Shown one piece after another: positions 24,073-35,978 of a stretch of 58,781 nucleotides of DNA. Origin of the DNA: Chloromonas sp. AAM2 (taxonomy: Eukaryota; Chlorophyta; Chlorophyceae; Chlamydomonadales; Chlamydomonadaceae); contig QAXH01005743.1 in NCBI GenBank assembly GCA_004335635.1, positions 1-58,781 of the forward strand. The letters run 5' to 3'. Made by a program: the position numbers and the translations under genes. The notes under the pieces were generated by a model that was given only the letters and a program-made list of their open reading frames with translations, searched no databases and was not told where the DNA came from. Every line of letters starts with the position of its first letter. Positions within the stretch are counted from its first letter, which is position 1.

Positions 24073-27000
24073 CTTGGGCTGTGAAGGAGTGGGTTTTGCT
24101 AGGCGTGCCCTTGAGGGTGAAGCCTGGCTGCCGGCCATCCAAGTCTGTGGACCCGTTGCGCAGGGGTGACTGTATCACGGATGAAGCCGTGCCCAAGCTG
24201 CCTGTGGATGCCTGTGGCTGGGTTTGCTGTGCATGTGGACTCGGCTGTGATGCCTGTTGCACCTGTTGCAGGTATGCGCGGCGCTGTGCTATCAGTGCCT
24301 GCAACTGGGCATCTGGTGATTGATCCTGCTGTCCACTGTCATCAACAGCTGCTGCATCTGCTCGAGATTGTTGTTGTTGTTGCTGCTGACTGACATATGC
24401 TGCGTGGTACTGAGGTCCGGGCATGGGCTGGCCCGGGATCACTGGGCTGACCTCAGGTGCACTGTCGTCTTCACCGACGCCATAGCCAACCTGCAGGGCA
24501 CATGAATGGGCATAGGTAAGGCCGAGACTAACAAGCATACCATTCTTCCTCATCTTCACTGTCAAACGCATGCATCCATGTTGGAATGGTGCACAAGCTG
24601 TGAAAGTGTGACCTGGCCTACAAGCTACACCCACGTTGCTGGCCTCCTGGGTTTGCATGGTGCAAGGAGTGGTGTTCCAAAGCTCGCCTTCCTGGCATCT
24701 TCTCCTTCATTGTTTGCCCACGTCTATATCGTAAACTTTCCGCCGCAATGCCGTCCACTATGGTGGTGGTGAGCGCTGAGGTTGAACTCCCTGATTTTAA
24801 GCAGCCATGAACTGCAGTTGCAACAGCAACTCTCACCTTTTGGCCCGTTGTCTTCTTCTTAATGACCTTCTTGGCTGCCTGTCCTGCCAAGTCCTCCACG
24901 CTCATGCCTGCCTGTGCCGCCTGTGCAGCCGCCGCAGCTGCGGTCATGCCCGCTGACCACGCACTGCCGGACGGGCTCGCCAGGCTGCTGCTGCTGCTCA
25001 CACGCCGGGCCAGGCTGAAGGACAAGCCTGCAAAGACAGGACCCAGCTTCAAACCAGAGTTGCAAATTGGGTTCCCTCCCCACGTGCTTGGCAGCCAAAA
25101 CTGACTTTCGTGCCGTTGCCGCTGACTATCGTTCCAAGGGCATGCACACAGTCATAGACATGCATATGGCCGGTCTGTGTTCAGATGGGCAGTTATGCAG
25201 GCCATGTGTATGCAATGATGTAATGAAAAGCAGAATTCTGTCATGCCGGACAACTGCATGCCAGCCAATCACTCCAGCGGGTCTTGCCGTGCACACGATT
25301 TCTTGCACTTGCCTCTGCTCATCAATGATGATGTCCTGCTTTGCAGGGGTGGAGCATGTGCTGCCTCAGGCATGGCTGCTGAAGCCGTGCCGTTCAGACC
25401 AGGGAGTGCCTCCGGTGCAGCTTGAGATGGAGGGCGGCTGGAAGGGGAGGCGACGAACGAGGGAGTGGTGTATGCGGGTCGATGGATCAGCCAGGGTGCT
25501 GTATTGATACTGGCTGCCTGACCCGCCGTTTGGCCCTGCTGCTGCTGAGGTTGCTGCTGTTGTTCAGAGGCTGCGGCGCCTGTGCTGGGCTGATCTTGAA
25601 TGTCTGCCTTGACCTCAAGCCCACTGCAGGACAAAACACGCAATATAACAACTTGGTGGCCACCTATTCATGCACATGCGACCGCTTCACAAATCTGCTG
25701 TGCACCATGCCTACCCCATGATGCCTACCTACGTCAGACCACCAGCAAAATTGCTGTGCTCTGCTTGCAACCGTCTATGAGCATATGGGTTCTGCTTGCC
25801 AGCAGCATTTGACATGCAGCCCTTCTGGGAACTTGCGAGTAATGTGAACGTGCACTTGTGTGTTGCCCAAACTGAAGCCCAAACAAGCCCGGTTGACCAA
25901 AGTCTGCCTGGACATCGAATGCTGAGTGTGGCCTGCACCGGTGAACACAATGTCGGGCTGCAGCGACATGCCACACCTGAACAAGTCCTCTGATACCCGT
26001 GCCTTGGGTTGGGCTGCGGGCACAGCCGCTGGTAATCCCACCAGGCTGGCTGCCACCTGCGACCCGTGTGTCTGTGACTCCGCCACTGGTGGCTGGGCCA
26101 CAGGCACAGGTGCTGTCTGTGGGGCAAGGAAGGTAGCCTGTGCAGCCACTGCGGGTGTGTGAGTGGTAGGGGTGCCGGAGGTGGCGAACCCCTGCTGCCC
26201 CTTGGCCCCTAGGCCCCGAACAGATGGCTGTGAAGGCGTGATGGGGATGGCAGGGGGCTGGTATGTTGAGCGCCGCTGCGCCCGTGGGTATGAGTGGGTA
26301 CTTGTCGATGCTGGCTGGGGTGTGTATGATGCACGGGCGAGGCCGGCTGAGGGCCGCTGCTGGACTGGCCGGCTGGCAGTGGACAGGGGCGGGGGGGTGA
26401 GGACTTGGTGGCGTCTGCTGGGCGCTGCAGCAACAGAGTTGGCCTTGGCTGCATACTTGGGGTTCTCTGCAAGTGGTACGTGGTATGTGCATGAGGCGCC
26501 GATCATGCAACACAATGTCATTACTTGTTGTGCACGTGACGTCCAGCGTCACAGTTTTGGCTGGTCCCTGGTTGGATCCAGGTGAATACTGAACTCCATG
26601 CAACAGCATGCGTGAGTACTGGGCCAGAGCGTGGGTGGTTTGCATGACCTGCCGTTTGTCATGACCTGCACGTGTGGGGTGGGCAGATGTGTAACAGGTA
26701 CGCGTACCCACCCTGAGCTGGTGGAAGGGCAGCAGCCGCTCCAGCCATTATTCGCTCTGTTTGATTTTTGATCTCTTCCTCCAGCTCCTGAATTTGGCTG
26801 CGCGCATGGTCTCACAGTCAGTTCTTGGAGTGATGCCTCATTGGGTACAAACACAGTAAGGGATCCACCTTGACTTGAAATTGAAAGCTCCCTTTATGTA
26901 TAGCCTCACGTTCATGTCCAGTGTAGCCGAGTACCAAACCACTCCACCAGCTAGACTGCAAGCTGTGTTCTGAGCCCCACAAATCATTTCAACAAATGGC

Positions 27001-27077
27001 AGAGGTTCAAAAGGTAGATGCACAATCGTATTGGCGCCTCCTACTGTTGCAATGCTGTAATTATAACCACAACAGGC

Positions 27078-27136
<59 letters not shown>

Positions 27137-27617
27137 GTTGTACACATACTCACAATAGCCAGACCTCCTGCTCTGCTGCACCCATCTTGTTAACGGCCTC
27201 TCGCAGCTGTTGTGCTGCATTTGAAAGCTTGCAACGTTGAGTCAGAGGCTGGCAGGGCATTGCATTGACGGATGTTGCATGGAATGTTGGCTTACCCAAT
27301 CTCTGTGCCACATTGACCAGTGGAAAAGCCTCCAAGTCGCTTGGAGGCAATCCACGCAGCCGCTGCAGCTGTTCCTGGCCTTGGGAAAGCAGTTCAAGGA
27401 CGGACACCTGTCTAGCTGGTGTGCGTCTGGGGCCATTGGTGCTATTGGTGCTGGCTTTGGGACCAGCTGCCACCCCATTCGCAATCTGGCGTGCGACAGC
27501 CTTGGATTGCTCCTGCAGCTGCTTCAGCTGACGTTGCTGCTGCTCAATGGCCTGCCGCTCCTTCTCTTGTTGCTCCCTTTTCTTTTTTGTAAACGGGTTG
27601 CTGAATGTCGGAGCCAT
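18086..27617 (-). CDS. Large Gln-rich coiled-coil protein (1454 aa), family unknown
   Basis: Fifteen exons join in phase: 27617-27296, 27214-27154, 26797-26712, 26466-25977, 25623-25313, 25027-24837, 24490-23939, 23728-23589, 23109-22986, 22515-22408, 21734-21615, 21183-21022, 20600-20406, 19889-19663 and 19361-18086 (4365 nt). The N-terminus MAPTFSNPFTKKKRE has an NPF tripeptide, the classic ligand of EH domains, followed by a Gln/Glu/Lys helix. The middle is Pro/Ser/Thr/Gln-rich with polyQ. From about residue 680 it is mostly coiled coil, with two UVR-like segments: AVGREDFEEAERLDAQ (about 744-759) and AAGRRDFREAARLHTALK (about 1077-1094). The tail is Ser/Gly/Thr-rich. Intron 5 uses a GC donor. 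An upstream in-frame ATG at 27677 is possible. A scaffold or trafficking role is only a guess. Confidence 0.85.
23153..23295. repeat. Dispersed repeat A, copy 2 (coiled-coil gene intron)
   Basis: Diverged copy of the element at 1625-1785, within the intron between exons 23728-23589 and 23109-22986 of the large minus-strand gene. Confidence 0.7.
24037..24071. repeat. CTG/CAG triplet run encoding polyglutamine
   Basis: An uninterrupted run of about ten ctg triplets on the plus strand encodes polyGln in exon 24490-23939 of the large minus-strand coiled-coil gene. Confidence 0.9.
27079..27131. repeat. (AC)n microsatellite
   Basis: About 26 AC dinucleotides lie 23 bp beyond the 5' splice donor at 27153, in intron 2 of the large minus-strand coiled-coil gene. 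Confidence 0.97.
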
Positions 27618-27911
27618 TGGCACTCTTGAGGCGTTCGTTATCGGCGCCGCATGATGGGCACAAAGGCAGCAAGCCATCGGAGGACTTGCTATCGAAGGGG
27701 CTTGGCCGTTGAATGCCGTTTAAAGTGTTGTGGGGGCTGGTACACCTCGGCGGTGCTCTCTGCACCCTTTGCAGCCTCGGTTTGTCAACAGTCCAAACCG
27801 AGACCACTCGCGATAATCAGCCACCCAGTCGTTATTCACAAGCGACTGGGCTTTTTAGCTCGAGCGTGACCGCAGCCCGACGGGCGCCCAGGCACTAGCA
27901 GGCACCCCGTT
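27618..27911. promoter_or_regulatory. Bidirectional promoter region, coiled-coil gene and CUL1
   Basis: The 294 bp between the start codons of the minus-strand coiled-coil gene and plus-strand CUL1 must hold both promoters and 5' UTRs. I see no clear TATA box. If the minus-strand gene starts at 27677 instead, the spacer is only 234 bp. Confidence 0.6.
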
Positions 27912-30900
27912 ATGGGGGACCGACAGATAGTTACGCTGGAGATTGGATGGAATTCCATGCAGGTGGGAGCTGCTGGCCGTGCTGTGCTGATCTAAAATGC
28001 GATTAGGGTTCGTTGTTGCTTTGCTTGGGCGCGGGCCCTATGTCAACCTTGGTTTGGAACAGCACAATTGTCTTGAAAATGTTTTAGCCCGTTCTTGGCT
28101 GCAGAGTGGCATCAACAAGCTTATCCGGCTCCTGGAGGGCGAGCAAGAGGAACAATTCAACGCAGAACAGTACATGCACCTGTACACGTGGGTATTTTAA
28201 GTTTGCGTCATGCACGCAAAGTTCAGACCGGGACTTGCCCGTGAAATCAAGGGTGTGTACCTGTTCCAAGGATACCATGCCTCGCTCTCGCCATGCGCAG
28301 GACTATCTACAACATGTGCACACAGAAGCCACCGCATGACTACTCAGAGCAGCTGTATGCCAAGTACAAGGAGGCTTTCACCAACTACATAGCAGAAAGG
28401 GTCTTGCCCTCGTTGAGAGATCACCATGATGAGCTGCTGCTCAAGGAGCTTTACCAACGGTGGCAAAATCACAAGCTCATGGTTCGGTGGTTGTCTCGCT
28501 TCTTCAACTACCTTGACAGGTATAGCATGCCGTGCAGCCTGGTCTGCAGATCATGTTCGCTGATGCTTGCGATGGCTCAAAATCATGTTGCTGCCAACTC
28601 ACTGATGCCATACGCACGTGCACTTGCAGGTACTATGTGCTGCGCCACACGCTGCCCACACTCAAGGACGTTGGTCTGATGTCTTTTCGAGGTGGGCATC
28701 ACCAGAATGGCGGCGTAGGCTGCTGCATGCCCGTGCACAATATTATGACTTTGGCTAGTCGCCAAGCAGTTCACCTCGTTGCCGGTATAACATGTACCTG
28801 CCATGTCGGCCTGTGAGATTATTGCGTAGCTCCTGAGGTATGTTTTGCATGCCTTATGTGCTTGGTCAGCATATCAGGCACTCACATGCCATGCGACCTT
28901 TGCAGATCTAGTGTACCTTGAAATCAAACGCAAGGCTAAGGAGGCGCTGCTGCGCATGATTGAGAAGGAGCGTGATGGGGAGCTGGTGGACCGCGCACTG
29001 ATCAAGAACATCCTGGGCATCTTCATTGAGGTAACTGCCAGGGTTTGCGTGCAACCACGGTCGTGTGGTAAATCACTGTACTTGTACCCAGCTTCATGCA
29101 TGAGTTGTCATGCATGAGTTATGATCAGTTAATACCATCAAGTGTCCGTTGAGCCTATGCCGCTAGATGTCCGAATCCAGGAGCCAAGAGACGTTGAATC
29201 TGGTAGGAGAAAGTTCAAGCGGCTCGCCAACAGCCATCTGAAGTGTATTTTCCTCGCTGGCCATGGAGCCATCGCTTACTAATTTCAGTCAAAGCCATTC
29301 ATTGTGCGTCATTGACATTCATTGATTCCCATTGAATCACTCTGTCACAAAGTGATATAACTACTGCTTCTCGATCATAGGATCTAGTTTTGGTATCTGA
29401 AGACTCTTGCATCAGCGATGCTGTGACACACCTGTCTGGATACTACTTTCAGCCAGCGTCTTGACGATCATGTGCATGTTTTCACTGACGCAGGTGGGCA
29501 TGGGCAACATGGACAACTACGAGCGCGATTTTGAGGAGCATCTTCTCAACGACACCAACGCTTACTACAAGCGCAAGGCAGGCGCGTGGATTGAGCAGGA
29601 CAGCTGCCCGGACTACATGCTCAAGGCAGAGGAGCACATCCGCCTGGAGGAGGAGAGGGTGGAGAGTTACCTGCATGCAAGCACCAAGGTGAATTTGTTT
29701 AGACAGAACAGGAGAGTTAGTCTGTACCTGGTGGAGCAGGAGATAAGTCCCGCCTGTGTCTTGCCACACAGGGAAGCTGCATGGTCACGCATGATGCACG
29801 CTTGTTTTGTCAAATTGGGTTACATGCATGCAGTAATGAATCGAGATGTGCGCTGGTTCCGGCTCCTTCAGCTGTGCCCGGCGTGGAGCACATTTGTCAA
29901 TGTCACTGTGTCATTCGATCACGCCTGGCCATGAGCTGTTTGTATTTCGCATGTGTCACTCAATCCAGGTCAAGCTTTTAAAAGAGGTGGAGACAGAAGT
30001 GTTGGCCAACAAGCAAGCTGCCATTCTCACCAAGGAGCACTCGGGCTGTGCAGCGCTGCTCAGGGATGACAAGGTAAGAAGCTTCTGCAACTGCTAACAA
30101 GGACGCTGACAAGTTCGACTTCCTGCCTGCTGCACTTCTGCAGCTTGTCGCACTTCTGCAGCTTGTCAGGGGATTAAAAAGTGGCACGTGGCTGCATGCT
30201 TCGGCAGGCGGACGATTTGGCTCGCATGTACCGGTTGTTTCATCGCATCCCCAAGGGTTTGGACCCTGTAGCGGAGCTGTTCAAGCAGCACGTGGAGGCG
30301 GAGGGCAACAAGCTGGTCAAGGAGGTGACGGAAGAGGTGGAGAGCAAGAAGGACAAGGACGCAGGTGAGAAGTGCATGTGCCGTGTCGGTTATCAATCAT
30401 TATGAAGCATATGGGTGTGGATCTGCATTGGAAAAAAATACCATGCTGGTAATAGCAAGTCGGTGCATCTCAGCTGGCCAGGCGCCTGCCTCACACAGGG
30501 TGTTTGCAACGGTAAGGAGAATTTTGCGTTGGAAGTGTTCTCATTGCATTTATGCTGTTGATGCAGGGTTTCAGTAGCCATGTGTTTGCAACATGCTGTT
30601 CTGTCCGCAGCCAAGGGCCCCACAAAGGACACTGGCACGCCCGCCGAGCAACAGTTTGTGCGGTCCGTTATCGAGCTTCACGACAAGTACCTGGCCTTCG
30701 TGTCCACGTGCTTCAACAATGCATCCCTGTTCCACAAGTCACTCAAGGTGCGATGCAGTTACTATGTATTGTAACTATGTATTGTATGTATTGTATGCAG
30801 TTACTATGTATTGTAAGCCATCGCCTAGCCCTGCATTTAGAGACTGTTCAGGTGTCGCGCAAGTATTGAGGCAGCTAATGAAACGTTTGCGTTCTTGCAG

Positions 30901-33674
30901 GCCTTCTGTTGGCGTGAGAGAACGTAAGCACGTGATAATGTTTGGAAATATTCATTGCAGGAGGCATTCGAGGCTTTCTGCAACAAGAACGTGGCCGGCA
31001 GCAGCAGCGCAGAGCTCATGGCGTCCTTCTGCGACAACCTGCTCAAGAAGGTGGGAGGGACAGAGGTCAAGGGCTCTGCTCTGGATTTGCAACATATCAT
31101 GAAACGTTTCATTAAAAACCTCCGTCCTGCTCAGGCTCTGCAACGCAAGTAGCAGGTGCTGCTGACATCAAGCAAACCTAATGGCATTCGTATGCACAGC
31201 ATGTGTCACCCTGCGGCTTGTCAGAGGATTGGCCCAGGCGCCATTCATTCATTAGTTTGCCGCATGATGCCACAGACGTCATCTCAGTTCGTGGACCTGT
31301 CGTGTGGTTGTCTCGCAGGGTGGCACTGAGAAGCTGTCCGACGAGGCCATTGAGGACACCCTGGACAAGGTGGTCAAGCTGCTCGCCTTCATCAGCGACA
31401 AGGACTTGTTTGCAGAATTCTACCGCAAGAAGCTCTCACGCCGACTTTTGCATGACAAGAGCAGCTCAGACGACCATGAACGGTCGATCCTGTCACGGCT
31501 CAAGCAGCAGTGTGGAGCGCAGTTCACATCCAAGGTACGGGACCTGATAGGGGCTCTGTACCAATGGGTTGAACAGTGGACAAGCGAAATGCAACACGTG
31601 GGGACGAATGTTAGCAACACCAATGTGCGCACAAACAGACCTCACCGCAAGCATGCACATGCAGCTCGCTGGCTGCAAACACAAGAGATGTGAGACACTG
31701 ATTCTGACAGTGCTTGTGAGCCACTTTTTTTTGCACAGATGGAGGGCATGGTGACAGATTTGCAGCTTGCGCGCGACAAGCAGGCATCGTTCAACGAGTG
31801 GATGACACAGCAGAACAAGAACTTGCGCATTGATGTGTCTGTCACGGTAAGCCTGAATCCCAGCCAGAAGTAGACCCAACTCATCGGACTGGCGCGTGGG
31901 CAATGGCTGTTGGTTCAGATGCAATCCGGGCATAGAGCTGTGCAACTCGTCAACCGGACTGGCCCAGTGCATGCGTCATTTCTCACGCCTCATGCCTCTG
32001 CCATTCAACATTACCAGATGAGCTAGAATTCAACAGTATGTGAACTTGACCGTAGGAAAACATTGCTATGGCTGCATCACATTCAATTGGATTGCCAGTG
32101 GCATGACATGAGCTCGTGTGCGGTGTGTTGCCCAGGTTCTGACCACTGGGTTCTGGCCCACCTACAAGGCCACCGAGCTGGCCCTGCCCCAGGAGATGGT
32201 GGAGGGCGTGGAGCTGTTCAAGCAGTTCTACGAGGTGGACAACAAGCACAGGAAGCTCACGTGGATCTACTCGCTGGGCTCGTGCATGGTTAAAGGCAAC
32301 TTCGACAGCAAGCCCATTGAGCTGCAGATGAGCACAATGCAAGCAGCCATCTGCCTGTTGTTCAACGATTCACAAGAGCTGACATACTCTGAGATCAGGG
32401 TAAGGCCTGAGAAAGGTTGAGTTGGCAGAGGCAACGCAGAATTGCACAAGAATCACAGGGCACGATGCAGGGTCAGAGATGGCTATCGAGGCCGTTGAAG
32501 AGTTGGCAGTGTAGTTCAATGATGAGGTGGCACTTCTTGCTGCGCCCGCTGCAGTCCATACGTCTATATTTGTTCTATCATTCAACATCTGCTTTTCCTC
32601 TTGCATTTGCTGTTTGCATTGCCTTGTGTTGATTACAATGTTGGTGTGTTCGTTTGTTCTGTTGCATTCAGGATCGTGTGAACCTCCAGGACGATGACGT
32701 CATCCGCCTGCTGCACTCGCTCAGCTGCGCCAAGTACAAGCTGCTGCTCAAGGAGCCAGCGGGCAAGAGCATCAACAAGACAGATTCCTTCAAGTGAGTG
32801 CGCGGGATGCTGTATGGCCAGGACAGCGATGAAGCAAAGCTATACCGGATGTAGCAGCGGGCTCGATGACACCAATTCAAAAGTGAGAGATTGGATTGAG
32901 TGTATGCGACCATAGGCTTTCCCAGTGTTATTTTAGGGGGAGATTGCATTAGTTCTAATTAGTTCCAAGTACGGTGGGAGGGAGCAGGTCTCCGAGCAGG
33001 GACTGATGGCTGTGATCAAGTATTGGGTCTGATGCTGTTCAATGCCTCTGCTGACAGGTGCAACAACAAGTTCACAGACCGCATGCGGCGAATCAAGATC
33101 CCTCTACCACCCGTGGATGAGAAGCGCAAGGTGGGTGAGGCTGCTGGGTATTGGCGAGGGCAGACAAGTCACAAGAACGTGATCGGCGTCTCTCTAATGC
33201 AGTTGCCACTCAGTAGCACTGTCAGTGGGGCGCATTGGCCCATTCTGAATGAACCTGTTTTGTTGGCAGCAGTTTGGCTCGTGCTTTGGCGAAGGACAAG
33301 GGAGCATATCTTGCAGCCAGTCATTGTTCTTCCACCAAGCAGACAGCAGGCAGCTTGGGAAGCGTCAAGCGTGCTGCCAAGTTCCTGTGCTTCTTATTTT
33401 GATCTTTCTTCTTCATTTTCTTGCGCTGCCCTATCAGGTGATTGAGGACGTGGACAAGGAGCGCAAGTACACCATTGACGCAGCCATTGTGCGCACGATG
33501 AAGAGCCGCAAGGTGTTGCAGCACCAGCAGCTGGTGATGGAGGTGGTGCAGCAACTGAGCCGCATGTTCAAGCCCGATTTTAAGCTCATCAAGAAGCGTA
33601 TTGAGGACCTTGTGTCAAGAGAGTACTTGGAGAGGGACGCAGACAACCCACAACAGTTTAAGTATCTGGCCTAA
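27912..33674 (+). CDS. CUL1: Cullin-1, scaffold of SCF ubiquitin ligases
   Basis: Cullin-1 bridges SKP1/F-box substrate receptors (N-terminus) and the RING protein RBX1 (C-terminus) in SCF E3 ligases. Sixteen exons: 27912-27962, 28105-28187, 28301-28519, 28630-28691, 28906-29030, 29494-29688, 29969-30073, 30208-30364, 30611-30747, 30961-31050, 31319-31534, 31739-31846, 32136-32399, 32672-32793, 33058-33130 and 33438-33674 (2244 nt, 747 aa). All introns are GT-AG. Family blocks include [93 protein letters not shown] and [10 protein letters not shown]. The C-terminal winged-helix segment has the NEDD8 site, [11 protein letters not shown] with Lys691, 56 residues from the end as in human CUL1. 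The protein ends YLA as cullins do. Length and end are normal for a functional cullin. Confidence 0.99.
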
Positions 33675-35440
33675 GCAGTACCTGGACTGAGCACACGGGC
33701 TGGCATGGGTGCAGGCACAGTCAAGCAGGAGGACAAAGAGGATGGCAAAAGGGGTGGGTTTTCTGATTGTGCGGTGACAGAGGTGCCATGCGTCACGTGG
33801 CTACAAGCATCAGGGTGGCAACCTGAAGGTGGGCGCGATGCGTTGCATGTACCAGACAGGTGGCAAGGCCCTGCTGCCAGGCTCATGAGTGGTCCTCTCA
33901 GCCCGTGAAATCGTTTACATCGCATGTGACCGCTCTTGAACCAGGCCAAGGTCAAGGGCAGCGAATCCGGTTGTGTGTCTGTGCGTGTGCGTGTTTTGAG
34001 TGAGAGTTTATGGTGTAGCTGGAGCCTCTAGGGTTAGCAACGCACTTCTGGTTCAGCCAGGCTGGGCTATACCCTCAATGAACCGCCATGTCGACCTCTG
34101 TTCAGGGGCTGCATGATAAACACTTGCCGGGCGAGCCTTGCCAGTGTGCTGTTTGTAGTACAGCCCATGAAATGTGCCTGTCATCTGCATAAGGTGCTCC
34201 AACAGCGAGAGGCATGAGGGGTGTTGACCACCACTGTTACCTTGCCGGGCCCCTTCACATCCTTCACATGTACTAAGACAGGATACATTTTCTGAGCGTG
34301 CAAGGTTAGACAATTGTGACATGCCAACGAGGCTGGAGGCGCTGTCCACACATTACCTTATAACGTGGCATGCAATGACTCTGGCTTTGTAAGCGCAAGA
34401 GTTGCACTATTGTAGGGTGGCATGAACCGACGCCCTGGTCTGAGATGTGAGCCCGATATGCTCGCACATGTTTGCTGTCAACCTTAGAGAGACTGGGTGC
34501 TAAGGGATTTCTCTTTGAATCATAGCGACCGACGCCTGTGCTATATCATGCGTGTTGGGTATACGCACAATGCCGGCCAGTGGCATTTGTAAAGAATCAA
34601 GCAGGGTTGCCAGGGTTGAGTGCTTGCCAACAGTCCAACAGGTATGTGCAGCAAGTTGGCCGCACACTGTGCCCTGGCAGGGCACGCCGGCTGGTGGTTG
34701 GCACATTGATCAACAATGCACCAGGTAAAGGGGTGCACTCATGCCAACGCACCATACCGTTGGAAAAGCTGGCCGTACACGGGAAAAAAAGACAAAAGAA
34801 AAAAGATGTTTAAAAAAAGATTTGGACTGTATGCCAGCTGCAGAAAGAGTAAACAATGCACCCTGACTAGGAAGTACGAACACAGTATCAAAAAAACACT
34901 TTGACTTGAAATTGAAAGCGAGGGCGAGTTAGTGTTGTAGCCCTCCTAACATGTGTGTGCAGTAATAACCTAGAAAGAGCCTCGTCCTGGACTTTGAAAT
35001 CTTTGGGGTCTCCATATAAGTAATCACCATTTGTGGTTCATTCCAAGTGCCAACGTGAGATAGACCGTGACGCCAGAGCCCTAATACCAAAGACCAAGCC
35101 ACCTATGTTGATACACCCATGTCCAATCTGTTGGCGTACTATCAGACCTGATCATCTCAAGGATGTTCAACGTCTTCATCCTCCTTCCACGCCTTCTTCC
35201 CTATCCCTCGTTAATAACAAAACTCTTGTGGAAGAAGAGCTGATGGCAGGAGACCGACAATTAGCAACCAAAGTATGATACTCTAGTGCGTGCGCTGATG
35301 GCCCTCCTTCACGCCACAGGTCACTGCCGTGATGGCCTATCGCCTGCATTGGTACCGTCGCCAAACTGCCCTCACACATACCGCCTTGATGTGTAGAGAG
35401 CTATACAGGGGCCACCCAGTCCACAGGGCAGAATCCCTCC

Positions 35441-35712
35441 NNNNNNNNNNNNNNNNNNNNNNNNNNNNNNNNNNNNNNNNNNNNNNNNNNNNNNNNNNNN
35501 NNNNNNNNNNNNNNNNNNNNNNNNNNNNNNNNNNNNNNNNNNNNNNNNNNNNNNNNNNNNNNNNNNNNNNNNNNNNNNNNNNNNNNNNNNNNNNNNNNNN
35601 NNNNNNNNNNNNNNNNNNNNNNNNNNNNNNNNNNNNNNNNNNNNNNNNNNNNNNNNNNNNNNNNNNNNNNNNNNNNNNNNNNNNNNNNNNNNNNNNNNNN
35701 NNNNNNNNNNNN
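35441..35712. other. Assembly gap (run of N)
   Basis: Unresolved bases immediately before the ATG microsatellite; the gap was probably caused by that repeat. Confidence 1.

Positions 35713-35787
<75 letters not shown>
35713..35787. repeat. (ATG)n microsatellite
   Basis: About 25 uninterrupted ATG triplets adjoin the N gap. Reading the run as polyMet, polyAsp/polySer or a start codon has no support. Confidence 0.97.
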
Positions 35788-35788
<1 letters not shown>

Positions 35789-35978
35789 CATAGCCAAGCT
35801 AGCCATGCTTCTCAGAAACTATTGTCTCTTGTTCTCCCGGATAACCTGAACTTCCAGCAGCCTACAGCTCCCGTACGTGCACATGCGCTTTTATAACGGC
35901 GCATTTGGCATTCTCGCAGTCGTACGACGTCTCCAGTGTCAATCGCTATATTGGGCCTGCGCTGCTGAAAAGACCGTT

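Larger units (their letters stand above)
33675..35978. other. CUL1 3' UTR, spacer and assembly gap
   Basis: No gene is supported on either strand. A dispersed repeat shared with 26846-26895 lies at 34877-34925, and a T/A-rich low-complexity patch at 34785-34820. The stretch contains the N gap at 35441-35712 and a long ATG microsatellite directly after it. The promoter of the following coiled-coil gene should lie between 35787 and 35978. Confidence 0.5.

Noticed and set aside
35329..35806. Open frames running through the N gap and the ATG run
   Set aside because: They depend on unknown bases and on a microsatellite read as polyMet or polySer.
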